DNA of 64,000 nt from Wurfbainia villosa. Taxonomy: Eukaryota > Streptophyta > Magnoliopsida > Zingiberales > Zingiberaceae. The notes under the pieces were generated by a model, which had not been told where the DNA came from, ran no database searches, and saw only the letters and a program-made list of their open reading frames with translations. Where the stretch lies: the NCBI GenBank assembly GCA_025175895.1, contig CM046008.1, positions 23,391,255 through 23,455,254 on the forward strand, written 5' to 3'. The position numbers and the translations under genes are program-made. Shown one piece after another: positions 35,524 to 47,790 of the stretch (its first letter is position 1; every line of letters starts with the position of its first letter).

Positions 35524-37866
35524 AGTGCCAATCACCGTAGTATCTAATACCCAATGACCTAGTGTGACCATCATGCTTTTACGTACCAAAGCCTTGGTCA
35601 AGGATCTGCGATGTTAGCCTCTGTGGGTACTCTGCAAATCTTCACATCTCCTCTATCGATGATCTCTCGAATGAGATGGGCGCCGTAGTATGTGTTTGGT
35701 CATTTGGTGTGGCGAGGTTCCTTAGCACGTGCAATCGCTCCATTGTTGTCACAATAGAGCTCTATAGGATCTGCATGCTAGGAACCACCCCAAGCTCGAT
35801 AATGAACTTGCGGATCAAAGCGCCTCCTTCTTTGCCTCGGATCGATATACTCGGACCTCATTGTAGAATCGACAAGCTGTGTCTGCTTGAACTCTTCCGA
35901 CTCACAGCGCCACCATTCAAGCAAAACACGAACCACATTGCGATCTATAATCATCACAGGTCGGTTTGGAAGTAGCATCGTAACCCTTCTGACTAGCTCC
36001 TCATCGCCTCGAATATCAAGAAATATTCTTTAGTCCTTCTCAAGTACTTAGAATATTCTTGGCTACTATCGATGGCGCTCACCGGATCTAGTATCTACTC
36101 GTCATGCTCAAAGCATCTGAGACATCGGAGACAGTACGACATGGCGTACATGATAGATCCTATAGCGGATCGGGGATCTTATCCATGCGGTCTCTCTCCT
36201 CTCTAGAAGAGGGACTTTGAGTCTTGAAAGACTCACACCATGTGACATCGCGAAGTCCTTTCTTGGAATTCTGCATGGCAAACCAGTAATCTTGTCAATG
36301 TATGTACTCCGGCTTAGGCCAAGCAATCTCTTAGATCTATCTCTATAGATCTTGATGCCTAGAATACTGCTACTTCACCTAAGTTCTTCATTGAGAAGCA
36401 CGTCCCGACCAAGTCTTCATGTGGCGAAGGATGTCATTCCCAATGAGTAGTATGTCATCCACATACAATACAAGGAACACAATGTGTTCCGCATTAACCC
36501 TCTTGTAGACACGGGTTCATCTTCATTCTTGATGAAACCAAAGCTGTTTGATCGCATCATCGAATCGAAGATTCCAACTCAGAAGCTTGCTTTAGCCCAT
36601 AAATGGACCTTTGCGGCTTGCATACCTTCCCGGTATCTTTGTGGATCTACAAAACCCTCGGGTTGTGTCATGTACACATCCTCGAGTAAGTTTCCATTGA
36701 CGCGGTTTTGACATCCATCTGCGGATCTCATAATCGTGGTATCTTTGCAATAGCAAGCAAGATCGAATGGACTTAAACATCGCCCTTTGGAGAAAAGGTT
36801 TCATCATAGTCAATACCATGAATTTGCTTGAAACCTTTAGCCAATCGGCCCTTATAGGTATCGTAAGTCCATCCATGTCAGTCTTTCTCCTAAAGACCCA
36901 CTTACACCCAATGGGTTTGACCCTTGGTGGATCAACCAAAGTCAATACTTGGATAGTGTACATGGATTCCATCTCGGATCTCATGGCGTCTAGCCATTTC
37001 TCGAGAATCTGGGCTCATCACGACTTCGATAGGAGGTAGGCTCATTCTCAATGAGCATAACGTCATCATGGTCGGACAAGAGAAATGAGTATCTCTCGGT
37101 GACGGCGTACCTATCGGACCTGCGAAGAGGTAGGTCTACTTGAGCAGTGGTTGTTCCACAACTCTTTGTGCAACAACCTCATCACCCACAACACTTTGTG
37201 GTTCTGTTCAACCTCCATCAAGGCCTCAGTGCTATGGTCCTTATCTTGAATTTCTTCAAGATCGAAAGTACTCCACTAGTTTTCTAGAAACAAAATCCCT
37301 TTCTAGAAAAACCCGGTCTTTTGCCACAAACACTTTGTCTTGTAGGGAATGTAGAAGTAATATCCCTTTGTATCCTTGGGATATCCAACAAAATAGCACC
37401 TATCGGATTTGGGTCCCGGTTTATGCGAGACTTGGCGTCGAGCGTAAGCCTCACAACCCCAAATCCTCATAAAAGACATCTTGGGATTTTTCCCTGTCCA
37501 TATCGTATATGGTGTCTTTACCTGACCTTGGATGGTACACGGTTAAGGGTAAAGTTTTGTGTCGAGCATATCCCCAAAAGGATATAGGAAGATCTGTGAC
37601 TCATCATAGATCGTACCATATCTAATAGGGTACGATTCCTCCTTTCGGATACACCATTCCTTTGTGGTGTTCGGGAGGAGTGAGTTGGGATAGAATCCCA
37701 CACTCGGCTAGATAGTCCGAAACTCATGGCTAAGGTATTCACCACCTCGATCCGATCAAGTATCTTAATACTCTTGCCAAGTTGGTTTTGTACTTCATTC
37801 TTGAATTCTTTGAACTTTTCAAAGGATTGATTTATGTCATAAGATACACATAACCATATCTCCAAG
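35524..37866 (-). pseudogene. Copia integrase, RT and RNase H of the family A element, frameshifted
   Basis: It follows the gag-protease ORF. The integrase core is at about 37866-37550 with NGVSERRNRTLLDM visible, and its C-terminal part runs to about 37290. RT follows (about 36990-36100; KPIGCKWVF near 36910, VLYVDDILLIGND near 36450-36475) and RNase H to about 35560. The frame changes many times, often by one or two bases at places where relatives carry CAG or CTG. The RT catalytic YVDD is present. Whether the breaks are real or technical is open; see the findings. Confidence 0.85.
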
Positions 37867-39402
37867 TCATCGATAAATGTAATGAAGTACTGCAGAACCA
37901 CCTCTAGTAGCAACATTGAAAGGACCACATACATCACTATGTATAAGTCCTAACAAATCTGTTGCTCTTTCGCTGTGTCCACTAAAGGGAGTCTTGGTCA
38001 TCTTGCCTAAAAGGCAAGACTCGCATGTCTCATATGATTCAAAATCAAATGAGTCTAGCAGCCCATCCTTATGGAGCTGAGATAAGCGACTCTCATTTAT
38101 GTGACCTAAGCGACAATGCCAGAGATAGGTTTGGTTCAACTCATTTGACTTGAACCTCTTGGTACTTATGTTATAGATAGGGCTCTCTAAGTCTAGAAAG
38201 TAGAGTCCGTTCATTAGAGGTGCACTACAATAGAACATATCATTTAAATAAACTGAACAACATTTGTTCTTTATTATAAATGAAAAACCTTTCTTGTCCA
38301 AACAAGAAACTGAAATGATGTTCTTAGTTAAGGCAGGCACATAACAACATTCATCTAATTCTAGTACAAGCCCAGAGGGCAGAGATAGATCATAAGTTCC
38401 TACAGCAACAGCAGCAACCCTTGCTCCATTGCCTACTCGTAGGTCCACCTCGCCCTTTGTCAATGCCCTGCTATTTCTCAGCCCCTGCACATTGGTACAA
38501 ATGTGAGATGCACATCCGGTATCTAATACCCAAGATGAAGAAATAGATAGATTGACTTCTATAACATTTATACCTGAAGTAGAAGTCTCACTTCTCTTCT
38601 TCTTAAGATCTTCCAGGTATGCCTTGCAGTTACGCTTCCAGTGTCCTGCTTCCTTGCAGAAGAAGCAAGCCCCTTCCTTGGCTATCCCTCCTTTGGGTTT
38701 AAGTTCTTTGCCTTTGCCCTTGGCTTGGGACTTTCCCTTACCTTTAGGCTTGCCCTTGCCTTTCTTCTTTTGCACCATCAAAATGGTGTCAGATTTACCC
38801 TTCTTAAGGTTAAGCTCTGCAGTTCTCAACATGCTGAGCATTTCAGGTAATGGCTTATCAATTTCATTCATGTTATAATTCATGACAAATTGATTGAAGG
38901 CTTGTGGCAAAGATTGCAAGATTAGGTCAGTGGCCAGCTCTTGGCCAAGTGGGAATCCCAGCCTTTGTAGGTTTTCTACGTACCCAATCATCTTGAGTAC
39001 ATATGTACCTATCGGAGTCCCTTCTTGCATTTTGGACCCAAATAATGCCTTAGAGACTTCATATCTCTCATGCCTAGCTTGTCCTTGATATAGTTGACGA
39101 AGATGTCCAACCATATCATAAGCATTCATGAACTCGTGTTGCTTCTGAAGCTCAGAGTTCATGGTCACGAGCATTAGACATGACACATCTAATGCATCAT
39201 CTTGATGCTTCTTGTAAGCATCTTTGTCACCATGAGGCATTGGCGGAGGAGGTGCCTCGGAATGGGCCGCCCAGACGTCTGCCTTCCTTTCTTGGGTGAG
39301 AACAATTCTCAGGTTCCTGTACCAATCCAGGAAATTTGCTCCATTGAGCTTGTCCTTCTCAAGGACAGATCGCAGAGAGAGAGTGTTCGTGTTTGTTGAC
39401 AT
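37867..39402 (-). CDS. Copia gag-protease polyprotein, intact ORF of 511 codons
   Basis: The longest intact ORF in the window. Residues 1-200 are a copia-type gag (SVLEKDKLNGANFLDWYRNL near the start, YDMVGHLRQLYQGQARHE at about 95-112). A Lys/Gly-rich linker follows at 208-240. A CCHC zinc knuckle has Cys246, Cys249, His254 and Cys259. The aspartic protease active site is DTG at 294-296. The GAG-pre-integrase domain lies at about 430-480 (WHCRLGH and CESCLLGK), ending just past the first integrase acidic motif HSDVCGPF. Gag packages the RNA; the protease cleaves the polyprotein. The start is the first ATG after the leader and agrees with the family B copy at 6901. In related elements the ORF would continue through integrase, RT and RNase H; here it breaks at 37867. 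Confidence 0.92.
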   Translation of the reverse strand: MSTNTNTLSLRSVLEKDKLNGANFLDWYRNLRIVLTQERKADVWAAHSEAPPPPMPHGDKDAYKKHQDDALDVSCLMLVTMNSELQKQHEFMNAYDMVGHLRQLYQGQARHERYEVSKALFGSKMQEGTPIGTYVLKMIGYVENLQRLGFPLGQELATDLILQSLPQAFNQFVMNYNMNEIDKPLPEMLSMLRTAELNLKKGKSDTILMVQKKKGKGKPKGKGKSQAKGKGKELKPKGGIAKEGACFFCKEAGHWKRNCKAYLEDLKKKRSETSTSGINVIEVNLSISSSWVLDTGCASHICTNVQGLRNSRALTKGEVDLRVGNGARVAAVAVGTYDLSLPSGLVLELDECCYVPALTKNIISVSCLDKKGFSFIIKNKCCSVYLNDMFYCSAPLMNGLYFLDLESPIYNISTKRFKSNELNQTYLWHCRLGHINESRLSQLHKDGLLDSFDFESYETCESCLLGKMTKTPFSGHSERATDLLGLIHSDVCGPFNVATRGGSAVLHYIYR

Positions 39403-41037
39403 AGTAATCTACAACATACAATGCAGAGGATTAATATCATATTCCTTTTATCATTTAATTAGGCCTTTAATCAAATGATGCTCCCACTAAATTATAGGAA
39501 TTTTGTAGAATCGAGTTATGGATGTGGTCAAACCACTTTTACTAGATTCATACAAACTAGCTATAATTCTTATGACAAGATCCACATCATACTAAGCCTT
39601 GAGTTAGCTTTGGCTAAATCGCCCAAGACTTAGTACGATCGGTGGGTAACACATTACCGATTACATCTCTATGCAACTCTTGTTTATAGGATTAAGACCC
39701 ACATTTACAAAAGACCTTGAGTTAGCTTTGGCTAAATCGCCCAAGATTTAGTGTAAATGCGATCTTAACCTATCTTTCCAACGATTGGAATATGCCTATA
39801 GTTCTACTCGATCCAATTGAGTTAACTAGTTTTGCTCAATCTAATTGAGCTTACTCTAACCCGAGTCGTGATAGGCGGGACCAAGATTGTCCCTCCGCAC
39901 CCTACCAAGATAATATGCGTTGCTCTGCTTTGGCAAATTCAACAACAACAAATGATCGAGGTAGTGATGGGTATCAAGGCTCGGTAGGCATTTTCGAGTT
40001 GATTCGATTATGATCTAATCTAATCGTAATGTGTATCTTATACGCATTTAGGCCTTTATTATCCTATATTAGCATGCATCATATACATACATTAATTATT
40101 CTAGCATGCATCATATACATACAAGAAAATTAACCTAGCATGCATCATATACATACAAACATTTTTCTACTAGCATGCATCACATACATACAAGCAAAAT
40201 CAATTAAATATACATATATATATATCAACATATATATATATCATTAAATGTGATATAGTCATGGCCCTACTACGATCTTCTCAAGCCAATGAGAAGATCG
40301 GACGGTCAACCTAAGGCTAGCGGCTTCTCCAAACGCTTCCTTTGACCGCCATGTGTCGTCGTCACCCTTCTCGTAAGCTCGTCTTCAAGTGGACTTTCCA
40401 CCGCTCCATTTTTGTACATTACAAATACGAAACTCGAGTTACATTCGAGTCTAAAACTATTTACAACTAGAATATTAAAAGAATAGGCGCGACGTGCAGG
40501 TCGCAAATACTTTACAACACGCACAACCATAAAACGACACGCAGGCCGTATTATGAATTACAACACACATAATCCAATCCAATTGGGTTATTGGGCCATG
40601 ACAATCACAGAATTATACATAATTCTAAATTATGTATTTTTACAAAAAATTTCTATAATTTTTCCTAATTTATTTTGAATTTATGAGTCACCCCTCCGAA
40701 ACGGTCCCGCTGGCGCGTCCGCGATCAAGGACATGGCCCCTTTCGGGGATAGGGACAGCGCCCCTACTCGCAAAATAAACTTCGCGAGTGTCCCTACAAT
40801 GATCTTACAGCGACTTAAGTCGCTGTCCCAAAAACCTAAAGCGAGAACTCTCCGATTCGGAGAGTTTTTCTCGAAGGTTGAAGCCTACGAGTGTCCCAAC
40901 ACTCGTTGCTTCGACTCTACGAGAAAAATACCCAAAAATTCTATAAAATAAGAAAATTTACAGAAACATATAAATCTGTAATTTTTATATCTAATATAAA
41001 AACTACAAAAACGAAACACATACATGCTTCGCACGTG
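39403..41037 (-). other. Long leader of the family A element
   Basis: 1.6 kb of untranslated leader between primer-binding site and gag. It includes two copies of a gagttagctttggctaaatc word (about 39600 and 39719), an array of catgca words (40070-40195) and a block at 40260-40560 that has a homologue in family B. Short ORFs are present but not conserved. Confidence 0.8.
40070..40195. repeat. Array of tagcatgcatc.catacata words
   Basis: Four copies at 40070, 40102, 40136 and 40171, spaced 32-35 bases apart, each with the palindrome gcatgc and the RY-type core catgca. Weaker copies lie in family B leaders at about 598-670 and 14500-14600. Confidence 0.8.
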
Positions 41038-41049
41038 GCTCTGATACCA
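41038..41049 (-). promoter_or_regulatory. Primer-binding site, tRNA-iMet type
   Basis: The minus strand reads tggtatcagagc, a perfect match to the 3' end complement of plant initiator tRNA-Met, one base from the LTR end. Confidence 0.95.
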
Positions 41050-41050
41050 C

Positions 41051-42883
41051 TGTTGGGTTTTTCCGAGCTGCAAAAACCGCTTTTTGCGTTGCGGAAACCT
41101 CGGAAGCCCCCGGCCACGGATCCGTGCGAAGTATAAAAATTATAATTACATGTATGTGCTTACAGAAATCCTAGATCTACCTTAGATCTAAGAGGTTAGA
41201 ACGTTACCCTCGTAGCGACGCCCTTCGCTTATCCCGCTCGTCCAAAAGTTCGCCGGAACTCGAGAGTGTCAAGTGCACACTCCTCTATGGTATCCACACA
41301 AGCAATAGGTGGAGAAAAAGACACTTGAGTGTGCTAGCACTCCTCTATGGTGTCTCGGCAAGATGAGGTTGGAGAGGGAGAGCTTGAGAGAAAAGAATTC
41401 CCAAGGAAGAAGATGAAGTTATGGAGAGTTACACACAAAATGAATTTCACCCATGAAACCCCTAAAGTGTTGGCCGGCCACATTATGGAGAGGGAGTTAC
41501 ATGCATGTAACTCCCATGTCCCTTGGTCTCCCTCATGAGGTGGCACCAATTGACAAAGTCAATGATGATGTGGAGCATCATCATTGGCCGGCCATGCCTA
41601 GTCATCATCATGACATGGCATTTGGTCAAGTCAAACTTGACCTTTCATCTTCCCTCTCAAGTCAAGTCAAACTTGACCTCTAATCTCCCATGGTTGATCA
41701 AATCTAACCACTTGACTCAAGTCAATTTAATATAATGAATCTCTATTCATTAATTTAAATTGATTTGATGAATCAAATCTCAATTAGACTCATTCAACAC
41801 TTGATCAACTTGAGTCTAACTCAATTAGTCTAATTTGGATTACTCTTAATCCAATTTGGTTCATCCCATGAACCTAATCCTCATGGTTCATCATATGAAC
41901 CTAATCTCTATCTAATTGCTCTTATGTGTGTGACCCTATAGGTTCTTGTAAAGTTGGCAATGTCCTAAACCGATTTAGGAACATAAGCAATGAGCGGTAT
42001 CTAGCAACACATCATTGCTACCCAAGTTACAAGAATGTTGAGCTCCAACATCACCTTTGTGACTACTAATTGTGACTCTCACAATATGTGACAATGTCCC
42101 TCTATCCTTGACATCTAGATTGACCAATCGAGGCATAGACCGTGTCATCCTCGGTACAATCTAAATTTTGATCTCCAAGTAGACTCACTCTAATCAAATG
42201 AGCTCAATATCTCATATTGACTCATTTGGGCATGGCCATGCACTCGTGGTCTCACTCTATCAAGAATATCGATGTCACCCCGTCATATAGGAGGGATAGA
42301 TCCCATCTACATCACTCACATCCTCCGCATAATTCATTACATACCCAAGAATCGCCTTTTATAGTCCACCCATTTACGGGTGACGTTTGTGAGCCAAAGT
42401 ATGCAACTCCTTATGTAGGGAACCATGGTGACTTCAGGTCTAAGGACTAATAGTCATACTAATAGCCACATTAGAAAGTATATGACACTCATATAACGAT
42501 CCATGATACTTTCTCATGGCGGGTCATTCAGTATACATTCTCCAATGCATACCCATGTGTCAACTTGATATCTCATATCCATGACTTGTGAGATCAAGTC
42601 ATCTTGTTGACCTACATGCTAGTCTCTATGCATTAAACATTGTCCCTGAATGTTAATACTCGACTAGGAATGATTAAGAGTAGTGTTCTCTATATCATCT
42701 CATTATCGATTCAACCAATCGATTGATATAGATAAGAACCTACTACTCAAGGACATTATTATATTTAGTTATTTGGCACCAATACAAGTAAATATAATAA
42801 CCATGCCTTTATAAATAGGAATATGATACAATAAAGTCCATACAACAATCATCATATGATTGGCTCTAGAGCTTTCACTAACA
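41051..42883 (-). repeat. 5' LTR of the family A element
   Basis: 1833 bp from TGTTAGTGAAAGC (42883) to ACCCAACA (41051) on the minus strand, nearly the same as the 3' LTR. The duplication AATTG follows at 42884-42888. Confidence 0.95.
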
Positions 42884-42888
42884 AATTG

Positions 42889-43149
42889 TACATAGGCCTT
42901 CCCAATGATTGGTCCAATGAAGGATTAATGTCTCTAGATGACACTTTGGCTCATGATAATGCATCATAACAAGCATGATGAACCAAGTGCATCTTCCTAA
43001 CATCTCACATGATTTCTAGGTGGCTAAATACACAAATCATGGTTTCTTAGGTCTATTGTGAGATGGTTAGAGGTATAAAACCTAGATTTTTTATGGGATC
43101 ATGCAAACCTACACTTCTATTCTACAAAGCACATTCCAAGTTCTCTCCT
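42889..43149 (-). other. Sirevirus spacer downstream of RNase H, right part
   Basis: The non-coding sequence continues from 33664. It resembles 29625-30165 read in the opposite orientation. No gene is seen. Confidence 0.7.
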
Positions 43150-43242
43150 AAGTGATGAAAATTCTATTTCGGGGAGAGGCTTGGTAAAGATGTCGGCTAG
43201 GTTGGACTTAGATTCAATGTAATTAAGCTCAATGTCCCCCTT
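43150..43242 (-). pseudogene. Sirevirus RNase H, C-terminal end
   Basis: The minus strand encodes DIELNYIESKSNLADIFTKP, the characteristic end of copia RNase H. The preceding residues lie at 54079 and beyond, on the far side of the gypsy insertion. Bases 43238-43242 (ccctt) are the left target duplication. Confidence 0.92.
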
Positions 43243-44003
43243 TGTAACGCCCGCCCTTATCTGCTCTCAGGGCGGCGCTACTTTTTTTTTTATTTTTTAT
43301 AACATAACATATATGGAACATTTCACAATCTACATAATCAAACATGTTATCATGGCATAAATCTTCTTTTATAACATGCATCACATATCATAGACCTAAT
43401 TAGCATGTTGGCATATCATATCTTATAACGTGCATCACATATCATAATCATAATTAGCATGTTAAAATATCATAACTTCTTTTATAACATGCATAACATA
43501 AAGATTAGAGAACGTAACTATCATTACACGATCCATTCATGAGTTCTAACATATCAAACTTTCATAAGTAAGGTGAACAGTAACATAAACTAAGCAACAT
43601 CCAACATGGTACTAATAAATCACAAGTCATAAAAGCGGAAGCAAATGTCTTAAGTTGTTCATTGAGCATATAAATAAAAGCAGAGAGTAATAGGGTCTTT
43701 TTCCACCATGCCACTATCACACACACTCTGCCCCTCCTGCTACTTCCTCTAGTTCATGTTTCCTTTATCTGCAGTATATGGACAACATAAACTATAAGCA
43801 TATAGCTTAGTAAGATTCTTGCCTACTCACAAAAGCCACAAATTACATCAAATAATTAGAAAACATGAGCATACTAGCATAAATAACATAAGTATTTCAT
43901 AACAACACAAAACATCAACATACTAACGTAATGAAACATAAGCATGACATAAAATTTACATAAGCATGCTAAACATAATTAAATCTAAGCATGGCATAAA
44001 TTA

Positions 44004-44292
44004 AACATAAGCATTCATGACATCATCATCAATCCAAAAGATGCATAAAGGACATAATCATAAGCATTCTTAAACTTGAACATAAGCATTCATGACATTA
44101 TCAATCCTAAACATGCATAAAGGACATAATCGTAAGCATTCTTAAACTTGAACATAAGCATTCATGACATCATCAATCCTACATGCATAAAGGACATAAT
44201 CGTAAGCATTCTTAAACTTGAACATAAGCATTCATGACATCATCAATCCTAAACATGCATAAAGGACATAATCATAAGCATTCTTAAACTTA
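44004..44292. repeat. 72-bp tandem repeat in the 3' LTR
   Basis: Four units (starts 44004, 44079, 44151, 44221) built on aacataagcattcatgacat and aaaggacataatcgtaagc. The matching array in the other LTR is 51870-52162. Confidence 0.92.
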
Positions 44293-44760
44293 AACATAAG
44301 CATGCACAATTTCATACAAGTCCTTTCTTTTCAAAACATATACATATAGATATTTCAACATAATCATAACATGAAGGGGGGCCCCAGGCTAAGTACCACA
44401 TAAAGCGCGTTCCCTAATAGGCTGGGGTAGCTAGCCACCAGACCTACTAGAGCAAGACCTCTTACGTCTTACCAGAGCAAGACCTCTTATGTCTTCTTAT
44501 GTCCCTTGGATTTGATTAACGACCACCTAACGGTCGGTACATAACCTCTTACAAAGTAAAATACTTAATTTTTCTTTCTTTCTTTCTTATCATATCATAA
44601 AGAATGCTCTTAATCCCCAACATAAAAAGGGAAGCATCTCCGTCTTATCTTATCATAAAGAGAGCTCTTAATCCCAACATAAAAAGGGGAAGCATCTTCT
44701 TAGACATTTCATAGCATATATGCATTCATAACGTAAGAATACCCCAAAGGGGTCTTAAAG

Positions 44761-44925
44761 CATAAACATGTTCATCACATAGGCATATTTCATGGCATAT
44801 TAAATCATAAACATGTTCATCACATAGGCATAATTCATGGCATATTAAATCATAAACATGTTCATCACATAGGCATAATTCATGGCATAATAAATCATAA
44901 ACATTTTCATCACATAGGCATACAT
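44761..44925. repeat. 45-bp tandem repeat in the 3' LTR
   Basis: About 3.6 units starting cataaacatgttcatcacat at 44761, 44806, 44851 and 44896. Being 15 codons long, the unit is read on the minus strand as repeated CDEHVYDLICHE-type peptides within a 67-codon ORF (44929-44726). Confidence 0.92.
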
Positions 44926-45055
44926 ACAATCAAGCAACATATCATGAATTCTAAGGGAATTCTTGTACACCAATTTAAGCACATAATCTTAACCCTAGCT
45001 TAGGTACCCTAAGTGGCCGAAATAACTAGGGAGGGGTTTATACATTTTTTTTTTG

Positions 45056-45530
45056 TCACATAAAATTCATACATGAAGGCATACAACATATCATAATTTC
45101 ATAAGGAGTATTTTCATGCAGCCCTAGCCCTAAAAACCCTAGTTGGCCGAAACATTAGGGGGACCAAAATTTTATTTTTGTCACCTAAAATTCATACATG
45201 AAGGCATACAATATATTATAATTTCATAAGGAGTGTTTTCATGCAACCCTAGCCCTAAAACCCTAGTTGGCCGAAACATTAGGGGCACCAAAATTTTATT
45301 TTTGTCACATAAAATTCATACATGAAGACATACAACATATCATAATTTCATAAGGAGTGTTTTCATACAACCCTAGCCCTAAAACCCTAGTTGGCCGAAA
45401 CATTAGGGGCACCAAAATTTTATTTTTGTCACATAAAATTCATACATGAAGACATACAACATATCATAATTTCATAAGGAGTGTTTTCATGCAACCCTAG
45501 CCCTAAAACCCTACTAGTTGGCCGAAACTT
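45056..45530. repeat. 124-bp tandem repeat with telo-box words in the 3' LTR
   Basis: Four units starting at 45056, 45181, 45305 and 45429. Each contains ccctagccctaaaaccctag and ttggccgaaac. The plant telomere unit ccctaaa and the telo-box aaaccctа-type core occur in every unit. Confidence 0.92.
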
Positions 45531-46189
45531 GCATGGTATAAAGCATCACATTTCTTTCATATATCATGTCCTACAAGAGCAAATATACTGCAGGTGAGGG
45601 AATCTTACCAGTTAAAATTTGGTTACCCCTTAATAAGAGAGACCTTGATTGGAGAGGAGACTAAAAAAATAATCTTGCCCTAGAACCCTTCTTGGTGCTC
45701 TTGACCCTTAGATGAAGATTAACCCCTTAGATGAACCCTTCTCTTTGCTTAACTCTCTAGGGTGGAACCCTAGTTTGCTTTGGCCGAAACTCAAAGAAGG
45801 AACCCTAGGGTTTCAGTGGAAGGAGGAAGAAGGAAGAAGAAGTTGTCAAATGAAACTTTCACTCTTATTTATAAAGGGAGGAAGAGAAGTGTCTCTTCTC
45901 TTTTCATGCCTCTTCATTTACCCTCCTCTCACTCATCTAGAATTTCTCCCCTTTTTCCAACAGTAAGCTACTGCTGAGCACTTGGTCATCACATGCATGG
46001 TAAGAGTTAACTCTCACCAAGAGGTTTAAGGTTCAAACCTCACCTCTCCACTTTTATTCTTTTATCATCATTTTCCAGGATTCCATATATAATCTACTAG
46101 ACATGAAATTAAATTCTATACAAAAATTTTGGAGAAAAATTTTTGGGGTGTTACAATCCTCCGTACCTTATGAAAAGTTCGTCCCGAAC

Positions 46190-47790
46190 TTAAAACAGTT
46201 CCGGATACTTTTGTCGCATCTCGTCTTCTCGTTCCCACGTGAACTCTTCGAACCTTTGACTTCGCCATAGGACCTTCACTAAGGGTACCTCTTTGCTCCT
46301 TAGCTTCTTGACCTCTCGATCTATTATCTAAATAGGTCGGCTTTCATAACTTAGGTCCCCTTGAATTTGTACTGCCATTGGTTCGATCACCTAGTCTGCA
46401 TTGGGAATGCATCTCTTGAGTGTTGATACATGGAAGACATTGTGGATAGCCGACATCTCCTGAGGTAGCTCCAGCTCATAGGCCACCTTTAAGATTCTTT
46501 TCAGGATCTGATACGGTCCTACAAAACGCGGACTCAGCTTCCCCTTTCTTCCAAATCTCATTACTCCTTTCATAGGGGCGACCTTGAGGAACACAAAATC
46601 CCCAACTTCGAATTCCAATGGTCGGCGTCTCTTATCCGCATAACTCTTTTGCCGGCTCTAAGCAGTCTCTATTCTCTCACGGATAGTCTGTATAGCTCGG
46701 GTGGTATCGTCAATAATATCGGCCTAAAGACCCATTTCCCTCCTTTCACCACCATCGTACCAACAGATAGGAGACCTGCATCTTCTCCCGTATAGAGCTT
46801 CATATGGTGTCATTCCAATAGTAGCCTGGTAACTGTTGTTGTAAGCAAATTCTGCCAAGCACAAATATCGACACCAACTCCCCTTAAAGTCTAGAGCACA
46901 AGCCCACAACATATCTTCCAGCACCTGGTTCACTCTTTCTGTCTGACCATCGGTCTGAGGATGAAACGCAGTGCCGAATCTCAACTTAGTGCCAAGAGCC
47001 TTCTGAACACATTCCCTGAAATGGGAGGTAAAACGGCCATCACGATCAGAAATAATAGCCTTAGGCAATCCATGTAATCTGATAATTTCCTTGGCATATA
47101 ATTGAGCTAGCTGCTCAACCGGATAGGTCATCTTAATTGCCAGGAAATGGGCAGACTTTGTCAACTGGTCTATGATTACCCATATAGCATCATAACCATT
47201 TGTTGTTCTGGGTAATCCCGAGATGAAATCCATAGAAATTTCTTCCCATTTCCACTGAATCTATATCTACGCAGAATCCTCCGGGTTTCGTGTTCTCGCC
47301 TTAACCCTCCGGGCAGTCAGATAGGTGCTGACGTACTGAGCCACATCCCTTTTCATGCCGGACCACCAAAATTTATCTCTTAAGTCCTGATACATTTTTG
47401 TAGATCCAGGATGCATGGTATAAGGTGTTCCATGGGATTCCTCGAGTATCTTCTTCCGTAATTCCGGATCGTCCGGAATACATAGTCGGTCCCGGAGGTA
47501 TAATAATCCGCTGTCGGAAATGCGGAATCCATTATCCCTTCCTTCCAGGACTTCCTGTTTGATCTTCTGGATGTCTGAATCACCATCTTGCTTTCCCAAT
47601 ATATCGTCGAACAATGTCGGCGCTATCGTCATGGTGGAAAGTTGTCCAGAAATAATCTCTATTCCGTAATTCATTATTTCCCTTTTCAGGGGCTGAGATA
47701 GCATCGATAAGGACATCAAAGCGGCACAGGACTTTCTGCTAAGTGCATCTGCCACTTTGTTGGCCTTTCCTGGATGATAGAATATCTCAC
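46190..47790 (-). pseudogene. Gypsy integrase with chromodomain-like tail
   Basis: From 47755 leftwards: the end of RNase H (MADALSRKS), the integrase zinc-binding region (HGTPYTMHPGSTKMY, where the following CxxC pair reads YLTA, so both cysteines are lost), and the catalytic core 47233-46724. The core's acidic residues are visible in WVIIDQLTKSAHF, ISDRDGRFTS and QTDGQTERVNQ. Then come the C-terminal GPY/F block (FVGPYQILKRI at about 46520-46480) and, after a stop at 46391-46393, a chromodomain-like tail with DREVKKLRSKEVPLVKVLW at about 46320-46250. Such tails direct chromoviruses to heterochromatin. A stop also separates the core from the C-terminal part near 46720. The protein cannot be made whole. 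Confidence 0.87.

Larger units (their letters stand above)
33670..42883 (-). mobile_element. Complete Angela-like copia element, family A (9.2 kb)
   Basis: It has LTRs of 1838 and 1833 bp with TG...CA ends, and the perfect duplication AATTG at 33665-33669 and 42884-42888. The primer-binding site lies beside the right LTR and the polypurine tract beside the left LTR. In between are an intact 511-codon gag-protease ORF and a frameshifted integrase-RT-RNase H. The two LTRs differ by a small number of substitutions and short indels (for example one tgca unit near 34125), so the insertion is fairly recent. It lies in the Sirevirus spacer. Confidence 0.95.
43243..46155 (-). repeat. 3' LTR of the Del-like element
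   Basis: On the minus strand it starts TGTAACACCCC (46155) and ends GGGCGTTACA (43243). A TATA-like tataaata word is at 45866-45873. Three tandem arrays lie inside: 124-bp (45056-45530), 45-bp (44761-44925) and 72-bp (44004-44292) units. Confidence 0.95.

Noticed and set aside
44004..44292. CRISPR-like array of repeats and spacers
   Set aside because: The whole 72-bp unit is repeated with no unique spacers, in a plant retrotransposon LTR.
45056..45530. Interstitial telomere array
   Set aside because: The ccctaaa words occur once or twice per 124-bp unit, not as contiguous heptamer repeats, so this is an LTR repeat with telo-box words rather than telomeric DNA.
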